In this document: one piece after another, positions 44,261 to 53,295 of the stretch
Layout of the letters: each line of letters opens with the position of its first letter
Numbering within the stretch: position 1 is the first letter of the stretch
From: Achromobacter dolens
Lineage (GTDB): Bacteria > Pseudomonadota > Gammaproteobacteria > Burkholderiales > Burkholderiaceae_B
Direction: 5' to 3'
DNA: 64,000 bases
NCBI RefSeq assembly: GCF_902859745.1
Contig: NZ_CADIJW010000022.1
Span: 1 to 64,000, forward strand
Translations under genes and position numbers: made by a program
Notes under the pieces: model-generated
What the model saw: only the letters and a program-made list of their open reading frames with translations
Told to the model about the DNA's origin: nothing
The model's database searches: none

Positions 44261-45188
44261 AACGCGCCAGCACCGCGCCGCCGTCCGCTTGCAGTTGCGC
44301 GCGCAGGCTGGCGATGAAGGCCTTGGCCGCCTCGGGCAGCACGCGTCCAGCCAGCGTCTGCACCTCGAAGTGGCGTTCGTTCATTTCGCGGTCGCGCAGC
44401 GGCAGGGCCACCACCTGCCCGGCGCGCAGGCGATAACGGATCGCCAGTTCGCCGCAGAACGCCACGCCGCCGCCCGCGCCCGCGAACGCCACCAGCGCGT
44501 CGACGCTGCGGCTGGAGAACATCGGTTCGCATGACAACTGCTGGCGGCTGCAACTGATGTCGATCAGTTGCCGCAGCGTCGAATCGGCATCGGGCAAGGC
44601 CAGCGGATAGGCCATCAACTGGGCCAGCGATACCTCGGACCGGCCCGCCAGCGGATGGTCGGGCGCCACCACCGCGCGCACCGGCGCCGGCATGCGCAGC
44701 TCGACCCGTACGTCATGGTGCGAGGTCAGGCTGAGCGTGACGCCGATATCGGCCGTGCCGTCCCGCACCCGGACGGGCACCTCGCGCTGCGAGCACACGT
44801 CCAGCGAAAAACGGATGCCGGCGTATTGCCGGCGGAAAACGGCGATGGCGGCCGGCAGGAAGTCATGCGCGAAGCCTTCGGTGCAGACCACCCGCACCAG
44901 CCCCTGACGCAAGCCACGCAGGCCCATGATCTCGCCGGCAACGCGCTCCACGTCCTGGTGCGCGCGCTTGGCGTGGGCGGCCAGCAGTTCGCCGGCGGCG
45001 TTGAGCGCCATGCCGCGCGAGCGGCGCTCGAACAGCAGGGTGCCCAATTCGCGTTCGAGCCGGGCGATCTGGCGGCTGACCGCCGACGGCGCCACGTCCA
45101 GCCGCTCCGCCGCGACGCTGACGGAGCCGCAGCGCGCCACTTCCAGGAAGTAGCGCACGGCCATTTCCTGCAGGATTTGCGGGTTCAT
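44229..45188 (-). CDS. LysR-type transcriptional regulator
   Basis: Regulator of 319 residues: winged helix (RYFLEVARCGSVSVAAERLD, then APSAVSRQIARLERELGTLL) and a substrate-binding domain with SLDVCSQREVPVRVRDGTAD. It belongs to the group with the insertion MNPQ-leader often found beside amino-acid and dipeptide genes. It is divergent from the D-serine dehydratase/Bug/amidase operon and probably controls it. The C-terminal codons (RWRESGAAPAP) lie within a tandem repeat, so the tail may be recent. Confidence 0.87.
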   Translation of the reverse strand: MNPQILQEMAVRYFLEVARCGSVSVAAERLDVAPSAVSRQIARLERELGTLLFERRSRGMALNAAGELLAAHAKRAHQDVERVAGEIMGLRGLRQGLVRVVCTEGFAHDFLPAAIAVFRRQYAGIRFSLDVCSQREVPVRVRDGTADIGVTLSLTSHHDVRVELRMPAPVRAVVAPDHPLAGRSEVSLAQLMAYPLALPDADSTLRQLIDISCSRQQLSCEPMFSSRSVDALVAFAGAGGGVAFCGELAIRYRLRAGQVVALPLRDREMNERHFEVQTLAGRVLPEAAKAFIASLRAQLQADGGAVLARWRESGAAPAP

Positions 45189-45296
45189 CGGGTTTGCCCT
45201 TGGTTTGCGTAAAACGCAATGAATGATTCTAGCAATTCATATTGCCGCAATACGGAGCCCGCGCCTAGGATGTGACCGTTGCATGACGCTCCCTCT

Positions 45297-46700
45297 ATGG
45301 AACACGCAGGCATGACCCCGTCCCAGGCTTCCGTTCCCGCTTTTTCATTGCAGGCGTTGCGCGCGGCGCAACCGCTGCTGTGGACCCGCCCCGATGGCGG
45401 CGCGGCCGACACCGGCGTCCCCTTCGGCCTGGCCGACGTGCAGGCGGCCCACGACCGCTTCACGCGCTTCGCGCCGTTGCTGGCGCAGTTGTTCCCCGAA
45501 CTGGAAGCCTCGGCCGGCGTGATCGAGTCGCCGCTGCGCCAGGCCGCCGCCATGCAGCAGGCGCTGGGCCTGGCGCCGGATGGCGGACGCCTGTGGATCA
45601 AGGCCGACCACGCTTTGCCGGTGGCCGGTTCGATCAAGGCGCGTGGCGGCATTCATGAGGTGCTGGAGTTCGCCGAGAAGCTGGCGTGGGCGCAAGGCCT
45701 GATCGCGCCCGGCGATGATTACCGCAAGCTCGCCGCGCCCACCGCCCGCGCGTGTTTCGCGCAATACCAGGTGGCCGTCGGATCGACCGGCAACCTGGGC
45801 CTGTCCATCGGCGTGATCGCTTCGGCGCTGGGCTTTCGCGCCGCCGTGCACATGTCGGCCGACGCCAAGGAATGGAAGAAGGCGCGCCTGCGCGCCCGGG
45901 GCGTCGAGGTGGTGGAACACCCCGGCGATTACGAAAAGGCCGTGGCCGCCGGCCGCCGCCAGGTCCAGGCCGATGCGCGCGGCTACTTCGTCGACGACGA
46001 GCGCTCGCCCTCGCTGTTCCTGGGCTACGCGGCGGCGGCGCTGCGGCTGCGCGACCAGATCGCGCAGGCCGGCATCGTGGTCGATGCCGAGCATCCGCTG
46101 TTCGTCTACCTGCCCTGCGGCGTGGGGGGCGCGCCCGGCGGCATCGCCTTCGGCCTGTCGCTGCTGTACGGCGCGCACGCGCACTGCTTCTTTGCCGAAC
46201 CGGTGCAGTCGCCCTGCTTTCTGCTGCGCATGATGGCCGGCCATGGCCAGTTGCCCGGCGTGCCGGTGCCGCCGTCGGTCTACGACATCGGCCTGACCAA
46301 CCAGACCGAGGCCGACGGCCTGGCGGTGCCGCGCGCCTCCGACCTGGCGTATGCCGCCGTCGGCCGGTCGCTGGCCGGCGTCTACACCGTCGCCGACGAC
46401 ACCCTGTACGGCGATCTGGCGCGGCTGCACGACAGCGAAGGCCTGCGCATCGAGCCGTCGGCGGCGGCCGGGTTTTCCGGGCCGCGCCACTTGCTGCACA
46501 GCCCGGCCGGGCAGCAGTGGCTGCGCCAGCGCGGCCTGCTGCCGCATCTGACGCGCGCCACGCATCTGGCCTGGACCACCGGCGGGCTGTATGTGCCGGC
46601 CGAAGAGTACGACCGATTCCTGAGCCGCGGGCAACGACTCGCGGCCGCCCCCCAGGCGCCGACCGACGCGCCGTCCTTCCACCTCTCTCGTCGAGCATGA
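45297..46700 (+). CDS. dsdA: D-serine ammonia-lyase (dehydratase)
   Basis: PLP enzyme of 467 residues that deaminates D-serine to pyruvate and ammonia. PLP lysine Lys114 in [15 protein letters not shown], phosphate cup [11 protein letters not shown] (about 162-172), and the family's [20 protein letters not shown] and [16 protein letters not shown]. The length is typical. Usual dsdA genes sit beside the permease dsdX; here it leads an operon with a Bug receptor and an amidase. The start could also be ATG 45312. The next gene overlaps its stop by ATGA. Confidence 0.92.
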   Translation: MEHAGMTPSQASVPAFSLQALRAAQPLLWTRPDGGAADTGVPFGLADVQAAHDRFTRFAPLLAQLFPELEASAGVIESPLRQAAAMQQALGLAPDGGRLWIKADHALPVAGSIKARGGIHEVLEFAEKLAWAQGLIAPGDDYRKLAAPTARACFAQYQVAVGSTGNLGLSIGVIASALGFRAAVHMSADAKEWKKARLRARGVEVVEHPGDYEKAVAAGRRQVQADARGYFVDDERSPSLFLGYAAAALRLRDQIAQAGIVVDAEHPLFVYLPCGVGGAPGGIAFGLSLLYGAHAHCFFAEPVQSPCFLLRMMAGHGQLPGVPVPPSVYDIGLTNQTEADGLAVPRASDLAYAAVGRSLAGVYTVADDTLYGDLARLHDSEGLRIEPSAAAGFSGPRHLLHSPAGQQWLRQRGLLPHLTRATHLAWTTGGLYVPAEEYDRFLSRGQRLAAAPQAPTDAPSFHLSRRA

Positions 46701-47683
46701 CCATGAAGACTGCCTTGATTGCCCTTGGTGTCACCCTGGCTGGCGCCCTTGCCGCCCCCGCCCCAGCCAGCGCCCAGACCGGCTATCCGACCCGCCCCAT
46801 CACGCTGGTGGTGCCATTTCCGCCCGGCGGCGCGACCGACGTGCTCGGCCGCGTCATCGCGCAGAAGCTCGGCCAGGAACTGGGCCAGACCGTAGTGGTG
46901 GAGAACCGCGCGGGCGCCGGCACCGCGATCGGCGCCGGCTACGTCGCCAAGGCCGCGCCCGATGGCTACACGCTGCTGGTCAGCTCGGGCACCACCTTCA
47001 CGGTCAACCCCGCGATCCAGGCCAAGCTGCCGTATGACCCGGTCAAGAGCTTCGAGCCGCTCGGCATCGTGGGCCGCACCGGGCTGGCGCTGCTGGCCAA
47101 TCCGCAGGTGCCGGTCAAGGACTTGAAGGAACTGGTCGCCTACGCCAAGGCGCGCGAGAAAGAGCCGCCGGCCTACGGCTCGTTCGGCGCCGGCACCACC
47201 GCGCATTTCGTCGGCGAGGCGTTCCTGGCCGCGGCCGGCATCAAGATGATCCACGTCCCCTACAAGGGCAGCGCGCCGGCCATGACTGACCTGATCGGCG
47301 GCCAGATTCCGTTCTCGGTCGACACCGTGGCGGCCGCGCTGCCGCAGAGCAAGCTGGGCAAGGTGCGCGTGCTGGCGGTGTCGGCCCCGACCCGCTCGGC
47401 CTTCCTGCCCGACGTGCCGACCTTCGCCGAACAGGGCTATCCGTCGGTGGCCATGGACACCTGGCTGATGTTCACCGCGCCGCGCGGCCTGCCGGCGGAC
47501 GTCAAGGCCAAACTGGAAACCGCGCTGCGCGCCACGGTCGAATCGCCCGACGTGCGCAAGAGCCTGGAAGCCCAAGGCTTCGAGGCGGCCTTCTCCAGCG
47601 CCGCCGAGGGCGAAGCGCTGATCCAGAAGGAACTGCCGCAGATGCGCGACGTCGCGCAGCGCGCCAACATCAAGATCGATTGA
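46697..47683 (+). CDS. Bug-family tripartite tricarboxylate transporter substrate-binding protein
   Basis: Periplasmic receptor of 328 residues: signal peptide ending PASAQ, then [20 protein letters not shown], the Bug signature, and [20 protein letters not shown]. It overlaps the dehydratase stop (ATGA), so translation is coupled. The neighbours suggest that its ligand may be D-serine or an amide or peptide-like derivative that the amidase would open; Bug proteins are known to bind amino acids as well as carboxylates. A second ATG lies two codons downstream. Confidence 0.92.
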   Translation: MTMKTALIALGVTLAGALAAPAPASAQTGYPTRPITLVVPFPPGGATDVLGRVIAQKLGQELGQTVVVENRAGAGTAIGAGYVAKAAPDGYTLLVSSGTTFTVNPAIQAKLPYDPVKSFEPLGIVGRTGLALLANPQVPVKDLKELVAYAKAREKEPPAYGSFGAGTTAHFVGEAFLAAAGIKMIHVPYKGSAPAMTDLIGGQIPFSVDTVAAALPQSKLGKVRVLAVSAPTRSAFLPDVPTFAEQGYPSVAMDTWLMFTAPRGLPADVKAKLETALRATVESPDVRKSLEAQGFEAAFSSAAEGEALIQKELPQMRDVAQRANIKID

Positions 47684-47694
47684 AGGAAGCACTC

Positions 47695-49218
47695 ATGACC
47701 CTGGACGATTCGCTCGTCTCGTTATCCGCGGTGGAACTGCGGCGCCTGATCGGCGCGCGCCAGTTGTCGCCGGTGGAACTGCTGGAGGCGTGCATTGCAC
47801 GCATCGAGGCGGTCAACCCGTACATCAACGCCGTCACCGCCACGGCCTTCGAGCGCGCCCGCATCGAGGCGCGCGCGGCCGAGCAGGCGGTGATGGCCGG
47901 CGACACGCTGGGCCTGCTGCACGGCCTGCCGCTGGGCGTGAAGGACCTGGAGCCCACCGCCGGCCTGCTCACCACCTTCGGTTCGCCGATCTACCGCGAC
48001 CACGTGCCGACCGAGGACGTCACGCTGGTGGCGCGCCTGCGCCACGCCGGCGCCATCGTGGCCGCCAAGACCAACGTGCCCGAGATGGGCGCGGGCGCCA
48101 ATTCGCGCAACACCGTGTGGGGCGCGACGGGCAATCCCTTCAACCCGAACCTGAATGCCGGCGGCTCCTCGGGCGGCTCGGCCGCGGCGCTGGCCAGCGA
48201 CCTGTTCCCGCTGTGCACCGGGTCGGACACTGGCGGCTCGCTGCGCATCCCCGCCGCCAAGTGCGGCGTGGTCGGCTTCCGGCCGTCGCCGGGGGTGGTG
48301 CCGAGCGTGCGCAAGCCGCTGGGCTGGACGCCGATCTCGGTGGTCGGCCCAATGGGCCGCACCGTGGCCGACGCCTGCCTGCAGATGGCCGCCAGCGCCG
48401 GCCCGGACGCCGGCGACCCGCTCAGCTATCCGCTCGATCCGCTGCAGTTCCTGGCGCCAGGCAACGCCGACCTGGGCCGCCTGCGCGTCGCCTACAGCGA
48501 AGACTTCGGGCTGTGCGACGTGGACGACGGCATCCGCGCCACCTTCCGCGCCAAGATCGCCGCCATGCGCCACCTGTTCGCGGCCTGCGATCCCATCGAG
48601 ATCGACTTCGGCGAGGCCCACCGCTGCTTCGACGTGCTGCGCGCCGAAGCCTTCGTGGCCGGCATGCGCGAGGCCTACGAGAAAGACCCTGCCAGCCTCG
48701 GCCCCAACCCCCGCGCCAATTTCGAGATGGGCGCGGCCATGAGCCTGAAGGACTGCGCGTGGGCGCAGGCCGAGCAGACCCGCCTGATCAAGCGCTTCCA
48801 GCGCGCCTTCGACGACTACGACCTGATCCTGTCGCCCACCACGCCGGTGTCGCCGTTTCCGTGGACGCGGCTGTATGCCGAGGCCATCAACGGCAAGCGG
48901 CAGGAGAACTATTACCGCTGGCTGGCGCTGACGTACGTGATCACGCTGACCACGCATCCGGCGCTGACGCTGCCTTGCGGGCGGGATCACAAGGGGATGC
49001 CGTTCGGCTTGCAGATCGTGGGCAGGTTCCGCGGGGATCGCGAGGTGCTGGCGGCGGCGCAGGGGATGGAGTCCGCGTTCGCGGGCAATGAGGAACTGCG
49101 GCGGCCGCGGCCGGATCTGGCGGGGTTGAAGGCGGCGGAGCCGGCATTGACGTCGATCGTGACGGCGCCGCCGGGGGTGGCACGGGGACCGTCGGCGGCG
49201 GAAGTTTCGGCGGTATAG
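47695..49218 (+). CDS. Amidase signature family hydrolase
   Basis: Amidase of 507 residues with the full Ser-cisSer-Lys triad: Lys83 in LGVKDLE, Ser158 in GGSSGGSAAAL, and the nucleophile Ser182 in GSDTGGS. It resembles GatA and stereoselective amidases, but no gatB or gatC adjoins. It is third in the D-serine dehydratase/Bug operon, 11 bp after the receptor, with the ribosome site AAGGAAG. I infer hydrolysis of an imported amide to release the amino acid for the dehydratase. Confidence 0.9.
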   Translation: MTLDDSLVSLSAVELRRLIGARQLSPVELLEACIARIEAVNPYINAVTATAFERARIEARAAEQAVMAGDTLGLLHGLPLGVKDLEPTAGLLTTFGSPIYRDHVPTEDVTLVARLRHAGAIVAAKTNVPEMGAGANSRNTVWGATGNPFNPNLNAGGSSGGSAAALASDLFPLCTGSDTGGSLRIPAAKCGVVGFRPSPGVVPSVRKPLGWTPISVVGPMGRTVADACLQMAASAGPDAGDPLSYPLDPLQFLAPGNADLGRLRVAYSEDFGLCDVDDGIRATFRAKIAAMRHLFAACDPIEIDFGEAHRCFDVLRAEAFVAGMREAYEKDPASLGPNPRANFEMGAAMSLKDCAWAQAEQTRLIKRFQRAFDDYDLILSPTTPVSPFPWTRLYAEAINGKRQENYYRWLALTYVITLTTHPALTLPCGRDHKGMPFGLQIVGRFRGDREVLAAAQGMESAFAGNEELRRPRPDLAGLKAAEPALTSIVTAPPGVARGPSAAEVSAV

Positions 49219-49315
49219 CAAGACCGTACCCCTGCAGACGCGCATGGCACGGCGGCGGACTCGGGCATAATCCCCCCGCCCGCCGGCCTGGCCCGGCTTT
49301 GAAAAGACACCGCTC

Positions 49316-49642
49316 ATGCGCGCTCTGCCCCACGCCCTTCTCGCCTGCGCCCTGCTGGGCGCCGCTTTCACCGCCCAGGCCGGTGATGTCGACAAAAGTA
49401 GCTGCACCTACAAAGGCATTCCGCTGCGCGGCAAGGTCAAGATCGTCAGCGCGTTTCCCGACATCCGCGTCGAGGTGGTGGACGCCTTCGCCGATATCCG
49501 GGTGAAGAAAGTCAGCGCCTTCGCCGACCGCTGCGGCGAATGGAAGATCGTCGATGCCTTCCCGGACTTCAAGATCCAGTTCGTGGACGCGTTCCCCGAC
49601 GTGACGGTCAAGTGGGTGGATGCGTTTCCGGGCACCCACTGA
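49316..49642 (+). CDS. Exported 11-residue-repeat beta protein
   Basis: Protein of 108 residues: signal peptide (MRALPHALLACALLGAAFTA, cleavage near AQA), then six tandem units of about 11 residues (41-51, 52-62, 63-75, 76-86, 87-97, 98-108), each with V-x-V/I-x-AF-x-D. The third has a two-residue insertion carrying Cys73, which could pair with Cys30. The repeat should form a small beta-solenoid or beta-ladder. I recognise no named family. It is preceded by about 100 bp of non-coding DNA and converges with a lipoprotein gene. Confidence 0.8.
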   Translation: MRALPHALLACALLGAAFTAQAGDVDKSSCTYKGIPLRGKVKIVSAFPDIRVEVVDAFADIRVKKVSAFADRCGEWKIVDAFPDFKIQFVDAFPDVTVKWVDAFPGTH

Positions 49643-49657
49643 CGCAGGGCCGCGGCG

Positions 49658-50353
49658 TCAGCGCTGGCCGGCAGCCCGGGGCGGCGCGCAGCAATGGGCG
49701 GTGTCGATCACGCGGCCGCGGCAGGCCGCCAGCAGGGGGGGATTCCTGCACAACAGCGCGCTGGCCGGCAACGTGAACTGGAAGCCCCCGTCGAGCATGC
49801 ACAACTGCGCGGCGGCGATATCGTTGAGCAGCATGTCGTCGCCCGGCTCGATGACCGAGGCGTAGCCGCACGCCCGCATGGCTTGCTGCACGCGCTGGGC
49901 GTCGGCCTCCGGCCGGGTCCATTGTTCATAGGCGGGCGGACGTTGCCGTGCCCCCGCCGCCGCGACGCCGTCGGTTGCCGGACAGGCCGCCAGATGGGGA
50001 TGGGTGTCGCAGTAGGTGTGGCGCTCCTGGTAGGCGAAGCCCTTGCCGAGCATGCACTGCTCACCCCGTGCATAGTCGTTGTTGGTGATGGTCGTGCCGT
50101 CGACATGGCTGGCGCTGGGATAGCCGCAGTCGAGCAGCGCGTCACGCACGCCTTGCCGGTCCACCCCGGGCTTGGCCCACAGGGGGTACAGCGGTGGCGG
50201 CGGCTGCATCGGCCGGACATTGATGCAGGCGCTCAAGCCCAGGCACAGCAATGCCGCAAGCGGACGCAACAGGCGCGCGCGGTCACTCGCGACGCGGCGC
50301 CGGCCGGCGGCCAACGGCGTGGCGCGCGCCGCTCCCCACATCCGTCTTTGCAT
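49658..50353 (-). CDS. Lipoprotein with two copies of a four-cysteine module
   Basis: Protein of 231 residues. A long basic leader ends in the lipobox LSAC (Cys43), and there are two copies of a module of about 66 residues (59-124 and 145-211), each with Trp, Pro, x5-V/A-R-x-A/Q, CGY, a QCML/LCML helix and two more cysteines (C76, C100, C115, C124; C162, C185, C202, C211). Not recognised, but similar single-module lipoproteins occur in Bordetella. The ATG 50353 has GGGGAG upstream; an upstream start at 50389 adds residues before the basic leader. Confidence 0.78.
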   Translation of the reverse strand: MQRRMWGAARATPLAAGRRRVASDRARLLRPLAALLCLGLSACINVRPMQPPPPLYPLWAKPGVDRQGVRDALLDCGYPSASHVDGTTITNNDYARGEQCMLGKGFAYQERHTYCDTHPHLAACPATDGVAAAGARQRPPAYEQWTRPEADAQRVQQAMRACGYASVIEPGDDMLLNDIAAAQLCMLDGGFQFTLPASALLCRNPPLLAACRGRVIDTAHCCAPPRAAGQR

Positions 50354-50515
50354 CGGTTCTCCCCAGGGTTGACGAATCGGGACGCGCATCTGCCGCCCGA
50401 CCGGATTTCGGACCCCATTCTATATAGCGTCGCCAGGCAATGCGAAACCAGGCCATCAATGGCAAGCGCCAGGAGAAGAATTGCCACTGGCTGGCGTTCA
50501 AAGTCGGCCCTGCCG

Positions 50516-53224
50516 CTAAAACGACATCCTGAACCCTGCGGTGGCAGTGACGACATAGCTGCCGGAGAAATCCGCATCGGCGTCGACCTGACCGTAGATG
50601 GCATAGCGCCCGCCCCAACCGTAATTGGCGCCGACGCCCAGGTTGCCCCAGGTGCGCGCCATTCGGCTGCTGAACGGCACATCGGCAACCCGCAGGCGGG
50701 TCCCGTCCAGGAACTCGTGCTTGAGGTTGACGACACCGTAGATGCTCGCTTCACCGTTGCGCCCGCCGGCCTGAGAATCGCGCTTGTAGTCCAGCGCCAC
50801 ACCGAAGCGACCCATAAGGCTGTTGCCCTTGTCGCCGTCGACGCGAGCGCCAAACCTGTCATTGAAACTGCCCCAGTGCGTCGATGCGTACGCAAGCTGG
50901 GCCTGCGGGATCAGGGCCAGGCGATCGTTCAAGGAGAAGGCCTTGCCCGCTTCGATACCGAGGCCAAGACTGCGCGCGTGCTGGCCATCCTTGAGCTTGC
51001 CCGCGAGCCGGGACTTCAGGTCGCTGTCGAACCAGGTTGCCTGCGCCTGCGTATCAACATAGAGGCCGTCCTTGCCGTACCAGGTCAGCGTCGGCATCAG
51101 GCCGTAGGCCGCCGTGTCGATCGTGCCATTGCCATACACTGACGACACTCGGGTGTCGGCCTTGCCATAGTGCAAGGCCAGACCGCCCACGAGGCGCGAG
51201 CCGCCCGGCTCGCCCGACAGGATGCGATCCACGCCGAATTGCGCTTTCCAACTGTCGATATTCTGGTGCTGGCCCGTGGTGGACACCGAGGGCTCAAGCC
51301 TGGCCGTGGATCCCTCGACCCGGCTCCATACGCCGTTGCGGCCGCTGTCCGCAGGATCATAAAGGCGATTGCCCACGCGCTGACGCAGCGTCGGCAGACG
51401 GCTCAATTGAAGCAGCGTGTTGGCGTAGGCTTCATAGACGGGCGCGCCGGGCTGGTACAACGGGCGTTGTGCGGCCGGCGAACCGCTGCCGACCTGGGGC
51501 GCGCCGAGGTCGGCCAGGGACGAGCGCAGATACCAACCGCCGTCGGCCGGATCCTGCTGCAGCACATAGCCATAGGCGCCCGCCACGAGGGCCGGGCGCC
51601 CGCCGATGACGTAGTCGCCGTTGGCAAGGTTGAATTGGCCCGCGGAGACGCCGTTGACCTGCACGACCTGGATGCCGCGTTGTGTCTGCGCGCCGGCGCC
51701 GCCGATGTTCTTCACGGTGACCGGCGTGGCGCCCGCGGTGGCGCCGGTGATCACCAGCTTGTCGGTCGGCGAGTCATCGCCGCCCAGTCGGGTGCGGACT
51801 TCCAGGTTGCCGCCCTGCGCGGCGTAGTCGCCGGCGATCGTCAAGGTGCCGAAGCCCGTGCGCGGGCCCGGCGCGATGGTGCCTTTGTTGCTCGTCGCGC
51901 CGACGCGTCCGGTCCCGGTCAGCCGCGCGCCGGTCAGCACATCCACCGGGCCGCCCAGGACGCCGTCGACCTGCAGCGTACCGGCCTGCACCTCGGTGTT
52001 GCCGGTGAAGGCCGCGCTGTTGCCCGACAACGTCAGCGTTCCAGCGCCCAGCTTGTTGAGGCTGGATGTGCCGGAGAAAGCGGTGCGCACGCCGACATCA
52101 TGGCCGTTTGTGTCGAACCAGGCGCCGCCGGCGCCCACCGCCTGCGTCGCAAAGCCCCTCAGGAAATTGGCCTCGTCCCGGTTGGCGCGCAGGACGCCGC
52201 CATTCAGGTTGACGGTGACATTGCCCGCGCCCTTGATGACCGAACCCGTCTCCAGCACGCCACGACCGCTGGCGTCGCCGGTCAGGTTCAGCGTGCCGGT
52301 GGCCGTGCCGTCGGTGGCAACCCATGTATCAACGGCCGCGATGGCCAGGCCGCCCTTCGCGACCGTGAACGTTCCCGTGCCCGCCGAGCCGACTTCGATG
52401 CGGTCCGTGGACGAGAGGGTCGAGATGTCGCCCGTCGTGCTCGAGACGGTCACCGTGCCGATGCCGCCCACGCCCCTGCCGATGTAGATCGATGCCGCGC
52501 CCCCGGGGCGGGTCGACGCCTCGGTGTGCACGGTGGCGCCATCCTGCACCAGCAGCTCCCCGGTGCCGTCGAAACCGACGTAGATGTTGTTCAGCGGGTC
52601 CCAGACCGATGCGCGCCCCGATACCGTAACGTGCCCTTCGCTGCCGGCGTTCCAGCCGATCATCCCCTGGCCGCTATGCACGGCGCCGCCATTGTCGATT
52701 TGCAGCGTGCCCTTGCCGTCCGAACCGATCAGGAAGGCGCTGACCGTGTTGAGATTCCAGGTGGATCGCGCACCGGATACGACAACCGTGCCGACGCTGC
52801 CGGCACTGCCGCCAAGGGTGCCCGACTGGCTTTGCGCCACGCCGCCGTCCAGGATGCGCAGCGTGCCGGTACTGCCCGGGTCGGTGCCGATATACACGGC
52901 GCCGAGGCTGGTCCAACTGGACGCCTTGCCGCTGCCGTCGATACCCGTCACGGTCAGGGTGCCCACGCCGCCGTTGAGATTGCCGATGAAGGCCCAATCG
53001 TTGCGCACCGACCCGCCATTGCTGATGGTCAGCGTGCCGGTGGCGGAATCGCCGACGATGAGGTCGCCGCCGACGTCCCAGTCCGGCGATACCACCGGCC
53101 CGGGCTGCACGTCGCCGGTACTGGAGACCGTTTGCCCGCCAGCGGGATTCGAGAGGCTGGCGGCGGAAGCGGCCAGGATTATCCAACTTGACCACCCGGC
53201 ACGATTACGCTTTTCGTCGACCAC
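50516..53224 (-). CDS. Type V autotransporter with AIDA-like passenger
   Basis: Protein of about 902 residues. A short hydrophobic leader (WSSWIILAASAASLSNPAGG) is followed by a passenger of repeated beta strands of the form GTLTISNGGSV, GTLRILDGG and GTLQIDNGGAV, the autotransporter-associated strand (KLGAGTLTLSGNSAAFTGNT), and a C-terminal barrel from about residue 640 that ends TATAGFRMSF. I chose the GTG at 53224 because GGGAGG lies seven bases before it. The passenger has no visible protease or RGD motif, so an adhesin role is likely. The signal peptide is weak. Confidence 0.88.
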   Translation of the reverse strand: MVDEKRNRAGWSSWIILAASAASLSNPAGGQTVSSTGDVQPGPVVSPDWDVGGDLIVGDSATGTLTISNGGSVRNDWAFIGNLNGGVGTLTVTGIDGSGKASSWTSLGAVYIGTDPGSTGTLRILDGGVAQSQSGTLGGSAGSVGTVVVSGARSTWNLNTVSAFLIGSDGKGTLQIDNGGAVHSGQGMIGWNAGSEGHVTVSGRASVWDPLNNIYVGFDGTGELLVQDGATVHTEASTRPGGAASIYIGRGVGGIGTVTVSSTTGDISTLSSTDRIEVGSAGTGTFTVAKGGLAIAAVDTWVATDGTATGTLNLTGDASGRGVLETGSVIKGAGNVTVNLNGGVLRANRDEANFLRGFATQAVGAGGAWFDTNGHDVGVRTAFSGTSSLNKLGAGTLTLSGNSAAFTGNTEVQAGTLQVDGVLGGPVDVLTGARLTGTGRVGATSNKGTIAPGPRTGFGTLTIAGDYAAQGGNLEVRTRLGGDDSPTDKLVITGATAGATPVTVKNIGGAGAQTQRGIQVVQVNGVSAGQFNLANGDYVIGGRPALVAGAYGYVLQQDPADGGWYLRSSLADLGAPQVGSGSPAAQRPLYQPGAPVYEAYANTLLQLSRLPTLRQRVGNRLYDPADSGRNGVWSRVEGSTARLEPSVSTTGQHQNIDSWKAQFGVDRILSGEPGGSRLVGGLALHYGKADTRVSSVYGNGTIDTAAYGLMPTLTWYGKDGLYVDTQAQATWFDSDLKSRLAGKLKDGQHARSLGLGIEAGKAFSLNDRLALIPQAQLAYASTHWGSFNDRFGARVDGDKGNSLMGRFGVALDYKRDSQAGGRNGEASIYGVVNLKHEFLDGTRLRVADVPFSSRMARTWGNLGVGANYGWGGRYAIYGQVDADADFSGSYVVTATAGFRMSF

Positions 53225-53295
53225 GATATTCCTCCCAAGTAGATGCGAGCCACACGCGAGCACTACGGCACGCGGCGCCGTGTTTTTATAGGTGT

